DNA of 5,121 nucleotides, from assembly GCA_903897155.1 (NCBI GenBank), contig CAIUAO010000051.1:1-5121 (forward strand), written 5' to 3'. Below are positions 1-4,418 of this stretch, one piece after another. How positions within the stretch are numbered: position 1 is the stretch's first letter; every line of letters begins with the position of its first letter. This DNA is from an uncultured Actinomycetes bacterium. Lineage in GTDB: Bacteria; Actinomycetota; Actinomycetes; Nanopelagicales; Nanopelagicaceae. The position numbers were made by a program, and so were the translations under genes. The notes beneath the pieces are model-generated. The model made no database searches. It was not told the origin of the DNA and worked only from the letters and a program-made list of their open reading frames with translations.

Positions 1-111
1 CAAAAGAATCTAGCAACTATTTATATAGAAGATCCGCGTTTTGCAGAATATTACGATGGTCGCGTGCGAGGACTTTCACATTATGTCCACGATGCCATCA
101 TGGCGCAGTAA
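1..111 (+). CDS. TipAS-domain (MerR/TipA-like) transcriptional regulator, C-terminal fragment
   Basis: Only the last 36 codons are inside the window; the frame is open from base 1 and ends in TAA at 109-111. The visible protein ends ...YIEDPRFAEYYDG, then GLSHYVHDAIMAQ. This resembles the C-terminal end of the TipAS antibiotic-recognition domain, where a 'DPRF..YYD....GL..Y..DAI' pattern is usual. In that family an N-terminal MerR-type helix-turn-helix is followed by a helical domain that traps thiopeptides or other hydrophobic drugs and activates multidrug-resistance genes. The DNA-binding half would lie left of base 1 and cannot be confirmed; a stand-alone TipAS protein is also possible. 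The stop codon sits inside the first copy of the 106-245 repeat. Confidence 0.65.
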   Translation, partial: QKNLATIYIEDPRFAEYYDGRVRGLSHYVHDAIMAQ

Positions 112-118
112 AGCAAAA

Positions 119-142
119 GGGACTTGGTGATTACCAAGTCCC
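119..142. terminator. Perfect 10-bp hairpin downstream of the TipAS gene
   Basis: GGGACTTGGT (119-128) pairs perfectly with ACCAAGTCCC (133-142) around a 4-nt loop. On the plus strand there is no T run after the stem, so it would be a U-poor terminator for the TipAS gene. On the minus strand the stem is followed by CTTTTGC, giving a short T run. It lies 8 nt past the TipAS stop codon, between convergent transcription units, and may work in both directions. Confidence 0.55.
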
Positions 143-208
143 GATTACTACCAATCCATCGTATTAAGTATTGTTCCATAGAAACAAGAAAATTACAGTA
201 AGGCAAAA

Positions 209-233
209 GGGGCTTGGTGATTACCCAAGTCCC
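209..233 (-). terminator. 9-bp hairpin with T4 run on the minus strand
   Basis: GGGGCTTGG (209-217) pairs with CCAAGTCCC (225-233) with one G-U wobble and a 7-nt loop. Read on the minus strand, the stem is followed directly by TTTTGCC. It is the first hairpin with a T run met by minus-strand transcription leaving the GNAT gene or rnpB. It lies just beyond the 302-320 copy of the rnpB end, so it could be the ancestral rnpB terminator (inference). Confidence 0.5.
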
Positions 234-301
234 GATCACTAACAAACAAGCGGATTGAAACTATGACATAAGTTCTTGGTTACTCGCAGTGACTAATGTA
301 T

Positions 302-320
302 GAAGAGTCGCCCTATAAGC
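302..320. repeat. Distal 19-bp copy of the rnpB 3' end (putative attachment site)
   Basis: These 19 bases are identical to 1068-1086, the last 19 nt of rnpB read in the complementary sense, with mismatches immediately on both sides. The copy has the same orientation as the functional end but is not attached to any other RNase P RNA sequence. It is what an integration into the 3' end of an RNA gene leaves at the far boundary. A leftover of an rnpB duplication is the alternative. Confidence 0.6.
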
Positions 321-406
321 AGCATATGTTCCGACACTGGGGCGTTAAATCCAATCACATATCTGTTGGACTGGGCGAAGATTGTCGACCCATCACAAAG
401 TTACTT

Positions 407-853
407 TTAAGGATTAAGTTGAATCCGGTACTGAACTTTGCCGGATTCTGTGGCATAAGAGTCATACAGCTTGCGCGCTCTTTCGTTCGTCGCATCGGTG
501 TTCCAATACAGGCGGCTTGACCCTGCATCTATGGCGATGTCGCGAACGGTGTCGATGAGTGCTCGACCTAATCCCCCACCACGAAATTCAGGGTCCACAT
601 ACAAATCCTCAAGGTAACAATAATTGTCAGGTGCCCAGGAAGATGTCTGAAAGGAGTAGTGCGTGATTCCTTGCATTTGTCCATCAACTTCTACCGCAAT
701 TCCGTAAAGATTGTATGAATCATCGAGCAGTCGCTCCCACGTGAGTTGGTACTGTTCTGAGGGAATAGTCGCCTGATAAAACTCAATATACCCACGCCAC
801 AAATATTGCCAAGCACTCATGTCATCAGACTGAAACTTTCGTACCACGACCAT
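407..853 (-). CDS. GNAT-family N-acetyltransferase
   Basis: A 148-residue protein with the layout of a GCN5-related acetyltransferase, which moves the acetyl group of acetyl-CoA to an amine. The acetyl-CoA pyrophosphate-binding motif A is clear: LEDLYVDPEFRGGGLGRAL at about residues 81-99, with R91-G-G-G-L-G96 as the R-x-x-G-x-G loop. Motif B follows as N123-E-R-A-R-K-L-Y130, with the usual late tyrosine. The 'YLEDLYVDP' signature recalls GNATs of the yeast Hpa2/Hpa3 type, but the substrate cannot be told. The ATG at 853 has no Shine-Dalgarno; a -10 box (TAGAAT) lies 6 nt upstream, so the mRNA is probably leaderless. A second Met at residue 12 is a weaker alternative start. The gene lies inside the interval flanked by rnpB-end repeats, on the same strand as rnpB, so read-through from rnpB could also feed it. 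Confidence 0.85.
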   Translation of the reverse strand: MVVVRKFQSDDMSAWQYLWRGYIEFYQATIPSEQYQLTWERLLDDSYNLYGIAVEVDGQMQGITHYSFQTSSWAPDNYCYLEDLYVDPEFRGGGLGRALIDTVRDIAIDAGSSRLYWNTDATNERARKLYDSYATESGKVQYRIQLNP

Positions 854-859
854 GGATGT

Positions 860-865
860 ATTCTA
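860..865 (-). promoter_or_regulatory. -10 box of a leaderless promoter for the GNAT gene
   Basis: TAGAAT on the minus strand ends 6 nt before the A of the start codon, which puts transcription initiation on or next to the ATG. TANNNT boxes at this distance are the hallmark of leaderless mRNAs in actinobacteria. No convincing -35 hexamer is visible 16-18 nt upstream. Confidence 0.5.
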
Positions 866-934
866 CACGCCCGCTTCGAATCATCCCTCGCCGTTAGGCG
901 CCTTGCTATCTAAATACACGATTACTCGATACTT

Positions 935-978
935 TGCACACGAACTGCACACAGTGCGCACAATCTGCGCACAAGAAC
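935..978. repeat. Four phased TGCRCAC repeats in the intergenic region
   Basis: Four direct units start at 935 (TGCACAC), 946 (TGCACAC), 955 (TGCGCAC) and 966 (TGCGCAC), so the steps are 11, 9 and 11 bp. The mean is close to one helical turn and all units face the same side of the DNA. The last two extend to TGCGCACAA, the complement of TTGTGCGCA, which differs from the actinobacterial DnaA-box form TTGTCCACA at two positions. The cluster is 70 bp upstream of the GNAT -10 box. It could be an operator, an accessory-protein binding array or iteron-like. The remainder of 854-1067 shows no gene. Confidence 0.5.
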
Positions 979-1024
979 TTGTTAAATCACTTTAGGTTTC
1001 ACCAATAGTTAAACAAGGTTTAGC

Positions 1025-1058
1025 CATGCTTGCCGCATACATTTACGTGTGAAGCATG
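1025..1058 (-). terminator. Hairpin just downstream of rnpB
   Basis: CATGCTT (1025-1031) pairs with AAGCATG (1052-1058). A second inner stem (1036-1040 with 1047-1051, one G-U) closes a 6-nt loop, leaving a 4-nt bulge. It begins about 10 nt beyond the 3' end of rnpB on the minus strand. No T run follows it in that direction, so a role in ending or processing the rnpB transcript is only possible. Confidence 0.3.
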
Positions 1059-1067
1059 AAATATAAA

Positions 1068-1086
1068 GAAGAGTCGCCCTATAAGC
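1068..1086. repeat. Proximal 19-bp repeat: 3' end of rnpB (putative attachment site)
   Basis: These bases are the 3' strand of helix P1 plus the preceding GCTTATAGG of rnpB, and they are repeated exactly at 302-320. One edge of the repeat falls exactly on the end of the P1 pairing. That is expected if an element brought a replacement for the 3' end of the RNA gene. Confidence 0.6.
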
Positions 1087-1418
1087 CGGATCCTGTCCAT
1101 CGCTTTCGCGAATGGATCACCATCCATCTAGTCACGCAATTGCTCACGTGATCAAGCAACCTACCTGATAACTCGAACGAGCAGTTCTCAAACGCTATCG
1201 TTTTGGTCTTGCTCCAAGTGGGGTTTGCCTTGCCATTGATGTCACCATCAACGCGGTGGTCTCTTACACCACCGTTTCACCCTTACCGTTTGCACGGCGG
1301 TCATTTTCTGTGGCACTTTCCCGCGGGTCGCCCCGGGTGGTTGTTAACCATCACTTTGCTCTGTGGAGTCCGGACTTTCCTCGGTATTTTCATAACGCAG
1401 TGATCCAGACGACTCTTC
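1068..1418 (-). ncRNA. rnpB: RNase P RNA, bacterial class A
   Basis: This is the catalytic RNA that, with RnpA, removes 5' leaders from pre-tRNAs. On the minus strand it begins GAAGAGTCGTC and ends GGCGACTCTTC; these pair as an 11-bp helix P1 (one G-U), which sets both ends to within a few bases. Conserved blocks are in order: GAGGAAAGTCCGGACTCC (1365-1382); GGTAAGGGTGAAACGGTG followed by TAAGAGACCACCG; GGAGCAAG(A)CCAAA; GGTAGGTTGCTTGA, then GTGAGCAATTGC and TAGATG; and ATCCGGCTTATAGG near the 3' end. The length of about 351 nt is compact for an actinobacterium. Two positions differ from the E. coli RNA in well-conserved places: the L15 GGU reads GGC (1227-1229) and ACAGAA reads ACAGGA (1091-1096). 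The gene starts about 25 nt after the RNase H/phosphatase stop codon, which raises the question of shared transcription. Plus-strand open frames across it are spurious. Confidence 0.97.
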
Positions 1419-1427
1419 AGTAAGAGA

Positions 1428-1456
1428 AGAATACGCGAAATTTTTAGAGGTGGCTA
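1428..1456 (-). promoter_or_regulatory. Candidate rnpB promoter inside the end of the RNase H/phosphatase gene
   Basis: On the minus strand, TAGCCA (1456-1451, 4 of 6 to TTGACA) and TATTCT (1433-1428, 4 of 6 to TATAAT) are 17 bp apart. Initiation 7 nt downstream would fall at about 1421, three bases before the P1 helix. The -35 box and part of the spacer overlap the last codons of the upstream gene. The match is moderate, but the placement is right for a mature rnpB 5' end. Confidence 0.4.
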
Positions 1457-2517
1457 CGCTCGCTCAAGCCTCGAAGTGCGCGTAAACCATCAGACGGCCA
1501 AACAAGAACAGTCGTGATGCTGCACGGCAATATGTCCACGTGATACATCCCTTCAAGTGGAGCTCCGATTGCAAGGCAAGCTAGAGCCCTGATAACAATG
1601 TTATGTGTGACAACGCAGATTGTTTTGCCAGGATATTGAACAACTAAATCAGTAAGTCCTGCTTCAGCGCGAGAGGAAACCTCTACATATGACTCACCAC
1701 CTGAGGGGCGATAGCTGGGCGAGGCAAGCCACGCATCCCATTCATCTGGATATTTCTCTTTTATTTCAGCGGGTGTGAAGCCATCCCAATTGCCAAAGTC
1801 GCACTCAACCCATTGATCATCAAAGGTGACATCAAGCTTTGTTGCATCACTGATTTCTTTTGCAGTCTGTGTTGTGCGCATGAGAGGTGAGGCAATAATC
1901 AGATCAGGTTTGCGAGCAGCGATCTCCTTGGCAACCGCCTTGGCTTGGCCTATTCCCTTTTCAGTCAGCTCTGGGTCTTCTGGTCCAATTCCTGAAAATC
2001 TACGAGATGGCGTCCACATCGTTTCGCCGTGGCGAACGAAATAAATTGTGGTGGGAACTTCACTTGAGACTATGCGCTCTGTTAGAAAATTTACTTGTGG
2101 TCTTGAAACACTTCCTGGCTCACCATCAAGTGCTTTATTTGCTAGCCGATCTGCATGGGAGTTCTCTTCACGCGGAATCCAATCAAAGGTGACTTTTGAT
2201 AAATCATGAATACTTCGTGCTTGTTTGGCGAGCTCGCGCATATCAGGGTGCTTGATCTGCCAACGACCTGACATCTGTTCAACAACTAACTTTGAATCCA
2301 TCTGCACGTTAATAGTTGCATCGGGATCAAGTTCATGTGCTTTTTCTAAACCAGCAATGAGCCCTCGATATTCAGCAACGTTATTAGATGCAATACCGAT
2401 TGTGTCAAAGAGTTCTGCAAGGACTTTTCCATTTTCAGAGACAACCGCTCCGTATGCTGCAGGGCCTGGGTTGCCGCGAGATCCACCATCTGCTGTGACG
2501 TGAAATATGCGAGACAT
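1444..2517 (-). CDS. Bifunctional RNase HI / histidine phosphatase
   Basis: A 357-residue fusion typical of actinobacteria (M. tuberculosis Rv2228c type). Residues about 1-135 form an RNase HI domain that cuts the RNA strand of RNA:DNA hybrids. The four metal-binding acids appear to be D10 (in TADGGSRGNPGP), E49 (NVAEYRGL), D74 (QMDSKLV) and D123 (HADRLAN). After a short linker, residues about 155-357 form a phosphoglycerate-mutase-like phosphatase with R162-H163-G164-E165, R214 (PLMRTTQTA), E238 (VECDFGNWDG) and H305 (VTHN). In Rv2228c this domain is annotated as acid/alpha-ribazole phosphatase (CobC-like); the substrate here is unknown. All visible catalytic residues of both domains are present. 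The ATG directly follows the TAA of the upstream zinc-ribbon gene (TAAATG). An AAGGA Shine-Dalgarno inside that gene's end indicates translational coupling. rnpB begins 25 nt after its stop. Confidence 0.95.
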   Translation of the reverse strand: MSRIFHVTADGGSRGNPGPAAYGAVVSENGKVLAELFDTIGIASNNVAEYRGLIAGLEKAHELDPDATINVQMDSKLVVEQMSGRWQIKHPDMRELAKQARSIHDLSKVTFDWIPREENSHADRLANKALDGEPGSVSRPQVNFLTERIVSSEVPTTIYFVRHGETMWTPSRRFSGIGPEDPELTEKGIGQAKAVAKEIAARKPDLIIASPLMRTTQTAKEISDATKLDVTFDDQWVECDFGNWDGFTPAEIKEKYPDEWDAWLASPSYRPSGGESYVEVSSRAEAGLTDLVVQYPGKTICVVTHNIVIRALACLAIGAPLEGMYHVDILPCSITTVLVWPSDGLRALRGLSERSHL

Positions 2518-3243
2518 TTAGATCCTTACCAAGATTCGGCGGCATTCCTCACAACGAATTATCTCATCAGCAGGTAAAGATTTGATTCTTTCAATCTCAA
2601 TGGCGTTGATGGATAAATGACAGCCTTCACATTTATTGCCAACTAGCAGCGCTGCTCCCACGCCATCGTTAGATGCGCGGACCTTCTCATAGAGCTCAAT
2701 AAGACTCACTTCAATCTTTGGGGCAAGTTGAGCTCGCTCTGTTTGCCGAGTACCAATTTCACTTTGGATCTCTGTCGTTGCATTTTCAAGGCGGATATTG
2801 AGTTCTAGTTCAAGCTGCTTTAAACCAACTTGATCATTGAGAAGTTCATCCACGCGTGCTTTAACACCGTCGTGCTTGAGCATGACTTCAAGCTCGCCAT
2901 CTTCAAGTTCTGACTTTCGCTTGGCCAGAGTGGCTAATTCGTGTTGAAGTTGCTCTAACTCTTTTGGGGATCCCGTGCCGGAAGAGAGTCTGGATTCATC
3001 CTTGGAAATCCGATCAGCTACTTGCTCGACATCTACTTCTACCCTACGAAGATCAATGGCAACATCGGCTAACTCTGTTTCAACAACAGCAAGTTCAACT
3101 GCCGTGTTCTCAAGGCGGGTGTGAATTGCTGTGATTTGCTCGTGTTCAGGCAGATTGGCTAGTTTTATTTTTAGGTGAGAGATCGCAGTATCAATGAGTT
3201 GCAACTCAATCAAGAGATTCTGGTGTTCAGGACTAGCCTTCAC
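2518..3243 (-). CDS. Coiled-coil C4-type zinc-ribbon protein (COG1579, Rv2229c type)
   Basis: A 241-residue protein. About residues 10-190 are almost entirely charged helix rich in E, L, K and Q, consistent with a long antiparallel coiled coil broken near the Gly/Ser-Pro turn (SSGTGSPKE, about residue 87-95). The C-terminus has a zinc ribbon with CEGC (C205, C208) and CEEC (C231, C234). This is the architecture of COG1579 proteins; relatives such as H. pylori HP0958 and Chlamydia CT398 act as adaptors for secretion or RNA-related complexes. The actinobacterial role is not settled. I chose GTG at 3243 because AAGGAG (3255-3250) then lies 6 nt upstream; the in-frame TTG at 3246 would leave only 3 nt. 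The gene abuts the RNase H/phosphatase gene, pointing to an operon. In M. tuberculosis a Nif3-like gene (Rv2230c) sits upstream; here tRNA-Val takes that place. Confidence 0.9.
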   Translation of the reverse strand: MKASPEHQNLLIELQLIDTAISHLKIKLANLPEHEQITAIHTRLENTAVELAVVETELADVAIDLRRVEVDVEQVADRISKDESRLSSGTGSPKELEQLQHELATLAKRKSELEDGELEVMLKHDGVKARVDELLNDQVGLKQLELELNIRLENATTEIQSEIGTRQTERAQLAPKIEVSLIELYEKVRASNDGVGAALLVGNKCEGCHLSINAIEIERIKSLPADEIIRCEECRRILVRI

Positions 3244-3249
3244 CAAAGT

Positions 3250-3255
3250 CTCCTT
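3250..3255 (-). promoter_or_regulatory. Ribosome binding site that fixes the GTG start of the zinc-ribbon gene
   Basis: AAGGAG on the minus strand is 6 nt from GTG (3243) but only 3 nt from the in-frame TTG (3246). The spacing favours GTG and shortens the protein by one residue. Confidence 0.7.
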
Positions 3256-3287
3256 ACTTCTATTAAATCTAAATCATGTAGTTGTTG

Positions 3288-3362
<75 letters not shown>

Positions 3363-3374
3363 GGTATGTGAGTG

Positions 3375-3400
3375 CCCCACTCTACCTTGTGAGAGCGGGG
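3375..3400 (-). terminator. Hairpin between the peroxiredoxin gene and tRNA-Val
   Basis: CCCC-A-CTCT (3375-3383) pairs with AGAG-C-GGGG (3392-3400), with one A.C mismatch and an 8-nt loop. It starts 14 nt past the peroxiredoxin stop on the minus strand and has no T run after it. It could be a U-less terminator. It overlaps the candidate tRNA-Val promoter, so the two readings compete. Confidence 0.4.
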
Positions 3401-3408
3401 AGTCACAA
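3379..3408 (-). promoter_or_regulatory. Candidate tRNA-Val promoter
   Basis: TTGTGA (3408-3403) and TAGAGT (3384-3379) on the minus strand are separated by 18 bp; each matches 4 of 6 consensus bases. Initiation would fall roughly 9 nt before the mature tRNA 5' end at 3362, giving a short leader for RNase P to remove. Confidence 0.4.
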
Positions 3409-3414
3409 AATTGA

Positions 3415-3873
3415 TTAAAGAGTAGCTATCGCTGCCTTGTAATCGGCGATATTACGCGCATCGCCTAGGCCGTTAACAACCTGCCAGCGCAAGATTCCGC
3501 TCTTATCAATAATAAATGTCCCGCGGGTTGCGCATCCACGCTCTTCATTAAAGACGCCATACGCCTTTGCTGCTGCGCCATGTGGCCAGAAATCTGCAAG
3601 TACGCCGAACTTATAACCTTCTTGTTCAGCAAATGCTTTCTGTGCATACATTGGGTCACATGAGATTGCCAGTAGCTCTGAATTATCATTTTCAAATGAA
3701 GCAAGATCATCACGGAGTGCGCATAGCTCTCCTGTGCAGATACCTGAGAAAGCAAATGGATAGAAGATGACGACAACGTTCTTTTTGCCCTTAAACGATG
3801 AGAGAGAAACGCTCTCTCCGTGTTGATTCATAAGGGTGAAATCTGGTGCAGCCTGACCAATGGTTAATGCCAT
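3415..3873 (-). CDS. ahpE: Peroxiredoxin, AhpE type
   Basis: A 152-residue thiol peroxidase that reduces hydrogen peroxide, organic peroxides or peroxynitrite. It closely follows M. tuberculosis AhpE (Rv2238c), sharing APDFTL, LAFTGIC-like, GEL, DFWPHGA, AYGVFNE and RGTF blocks. The active-site loop is P39-F-A-F-S43-G-I-C46, the PxxxS/TxxC motif with peroxidatic C46; the conserved arginine is R117 in ATRGTFIID. AhpE of M. tuberculosis is a 1-Cys enzyme with Asp five residues after the peroxidatic Cys (CQGELD). Here that residue is C51, giving a C-x4-C pair like that of PrxQ/BCP enzymes; C72 and C114 are further cysteines. The ATG has an AGGAG Shine-Dalgarno 8 nt upstream that overlaps the TAG stop of the DUF3052 gene 11 nt away, so the two are cotranscribed and probably coupled. 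No signal peptide; cytosolic. Confidence 0.94.
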   Translation of the reverse strand: MALTIGQAAPDFTLMNQHGESVSLSSFKGKKNVVVIFYPFAFSGICTGELCALRDDLASFENDNSELLAISCDPMYAQKAFAEQEGYKFGVLADFWPHGAAAKAYGVFNEERGCATRGTFIIDKSGILRWQVVNGLGDARNIADYKAAIATL

Positions 3874-3884
3874 CTTTTATTCTC

Positions 3885-4313
3885 CTATTTTTTATTGTTT
3901 GACTGTGCTTTGCGTGGCACTAGTTTAGTCGCTGTCCAATTTGGCGCAGCAAGAAATGAGACGGTCTGAGAAAGTCCAGCTGTTGGGGCTGCATCTTGAA
4001 TATCACTTGGTTCAACGTGGCCATCTATTCCAACTTTTGGTGTCATAAGCCAGATTGGGCCACTCTCACTTAAGAATGTGAGGGCATCGACTAGATCATC
4101 GACTAGATCACCATCACCATCCCTCCACCACAAAACAACAGCATCAACGACTTCATTGGAATCACTTCCAAGAAATGCCTGTCCTGATTTTGCAATTATC
4201 TGATCACGCAGGGCAACGTCACAGTCTTCATCAAAGCCGACCTCAAGAATTAATTCACTAGAAGTAATTCCCATGCGCTCAACTGTTAGTGCAGGCCCCT
4301 GTGGGGAGTTCAA
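3885..4313 (-). CDS. DUF3052 family protein (Rv2239c type), TTG start
   Basis: A 142-residue acidic protein of unknown function that matches the actinobacterial DUF3052 family. Diagnostic blocks are LILEVGFDEDCD (about residues 21-32), VVLWWRDGDGDLVDDLVDAL (58-77), PIWLMTPKVG..GHVEP (86-102) and DAAPTAGL (107-114). Start choice: the first in-frame ATG (4274) has no Shine-Dalgarno and would begin inside the conserved segment, since Rv2239c aligns upstream of it. The in-frame TTG at 4313 has a perfect AGGAGG 7 nt upstream and is preferred. The longer open frame to 4448 would run into the aceE start and has low-complexity, non-conserved sequence. The gene is divergent from aceE and directly upstream of the peroxiredoxin gene, as in mycobacteria, which hints at a link to redox or pyruvate metabolism (inference). 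The lysine- and asparagine-rich tail SNNKK is unconserved. Confidence 0.88.
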   Translation of the reverse strand: MNSPQGPALTVERMGITSSELILEVGFDEDCDVALRDQIIAKSGQAFLGSDSNEVVDAVVLWWRDGDGDLVDDLVDALTFLSESGPIWLMTPKVGIDGHVEPSDIQDAAPTAGLSQTVSFLAAPNWTATKLVPRKAQSNNKK

Positions 4314-4320
4314 GCAAGTA

Positions 4321-4326
4321 CCTCCT
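4321..4326 (-). promoter_or_regulatory. Strong ribosome binding site that selects the DUF3052 TTG start
   Basis: AGGAGG on the minus strand followed by a 7-nt spacer and then the in-frame TTG at 4313. No other in-frame ATG, GTG or TTG nearby has such a site. Confidence 0.75.
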
Positions 4327-4340
4327 GGGATAGGTAGTGG

Positions 4341-4373
4341 CGGGGATCTCCCCGACGGGAGTAGTCCACTCCC
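4341..4373. promoter_or_regulatory. Twin hairpins in the DUF3052 leader / aceE upstream region
   Basis: CGGGG (4341-4345) pairs with CCCCG (4350-4354) around ATCT. Two bases later GGGAGT (4357-4362) pairs with ACTCCC (4368-4373) around a 5-nt loop. They lie 15 bp beyond the DUF3052 ribosome binding site and 45 bp upstream of the aceE start. They could fold in the DUF3052 mRNA leader or act as paired operators. No T run follows either stem. Confidence 0.4.
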
Positions 4374-4406
4374 CTTGAGGTGAGAAAGCAACTCCCAGAA
4401 GGTGAA

Positions 4407-4412
4407 TAAACT
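4407..4412 (+). promoter_or_regulatory. -10 box of a leaderless aceE promoter
   Basis: TAAACT fits the TANNNT form and ends 6 nt before the ATG at 4419, the same geometry as at the GNAT gene. No Shine-Dalgarno lies at a usable distance (GAAGG is about 16 nt upstream), which agrees with a leaderless message. No good -35 box is seen. Confidence 0.5.
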
Positions 4413-4418
4413 CTTCCC

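Larger units (their letters stand above)
106..245. repeat. Two-copy direct repeat containing a hairpin (106-154 and 196-245)
   Basis: Two copies of about 50 bp start 90 bp apart. They align over CAGTAA(A/G)GCAAAAGGG, the hairpin core, and GAT(T/C)ACTA(C/A)CAA, with four substitutions and one single-base indel. The first copy includes the last sense codon and stop (CAG TAA) of the upstream gene. The 41 bp between the copies show no duplication. The arrangement suggests a local duplication of the gene end plus terminator, or a dispersed intergenic repeat family; the sequence alone does not decide. Confidence 0.75.
302..1086. mobile_element. Putative rnpB-targeted inserted segment carrying a GNAT gene
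   Basis: The interval is bounded by exact 19-bp direct repeats, and the right-hand repeat coincides with the 3' strand of helix P1 of rnpB. This geometry is well known for elements that integrate into the 3' ends of tRNA and tmRNA genes: the RNA gene is restored and the other repeat marks the far end. Inside are an acetyltransferase gene, a phased repeat cluster (935-974) and about 200 bp of other non-coding DNA. No integrase, excisionase or transposase gene is seen. It would therefore be a decayed element, a segment mobilised in trans, or not an element at all. GC and codon use of the cargo gene do not stand out by eye. Confidence 0.4.

Noticed and set aside
279..293. Short inverted repeat GTTACT-CGC-AGTGAC next to the distal 19-bp repeat as an integrase arm site
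   Set aside because: It is imperfect and short, and no matching copy is seen near the other repeat.
421..448. 8-bp inverted repeat GAATCCGG/CCGGATTC as a terminator
   Set aside because: It lies within the last codons of the GNAT gene, with a 12-nt loop and no following T run; a coding coincidence is as likely.
296..520. Plus-strand open frame of 74 codons
   Set aside because: It runs through the rnpB-end repeat and antisense to the 3' part of the GNAT gene. It has no ribosome binding site or recognisable domain.
889..900. CGCC-GTTA-GGCG mini-hairpin upstream of the GNAT gene
   Set aside because: A 4-bp stem is too short to support a function.
1203..1403. Plus-strand open frame of 66 codons
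   Set aside because: It is entirely antisense to rnpB, whose conserved RNA blocks explain the sequence.
1826..2503. Plus-strand open frames antisense to the RNase HI/phosphatase gene
   Set aside because: They are shadows of a gene with intact catalytic motifs in both domains.
3465..3776. Open frames overlapping the peroxiredoxin gene in other frames (3465-3776 minus, 3567-3770 plus)
   Set aside because: The peroxiredoxin frame matches AhpE end to end; the others have low-complexity, unconserved composition.
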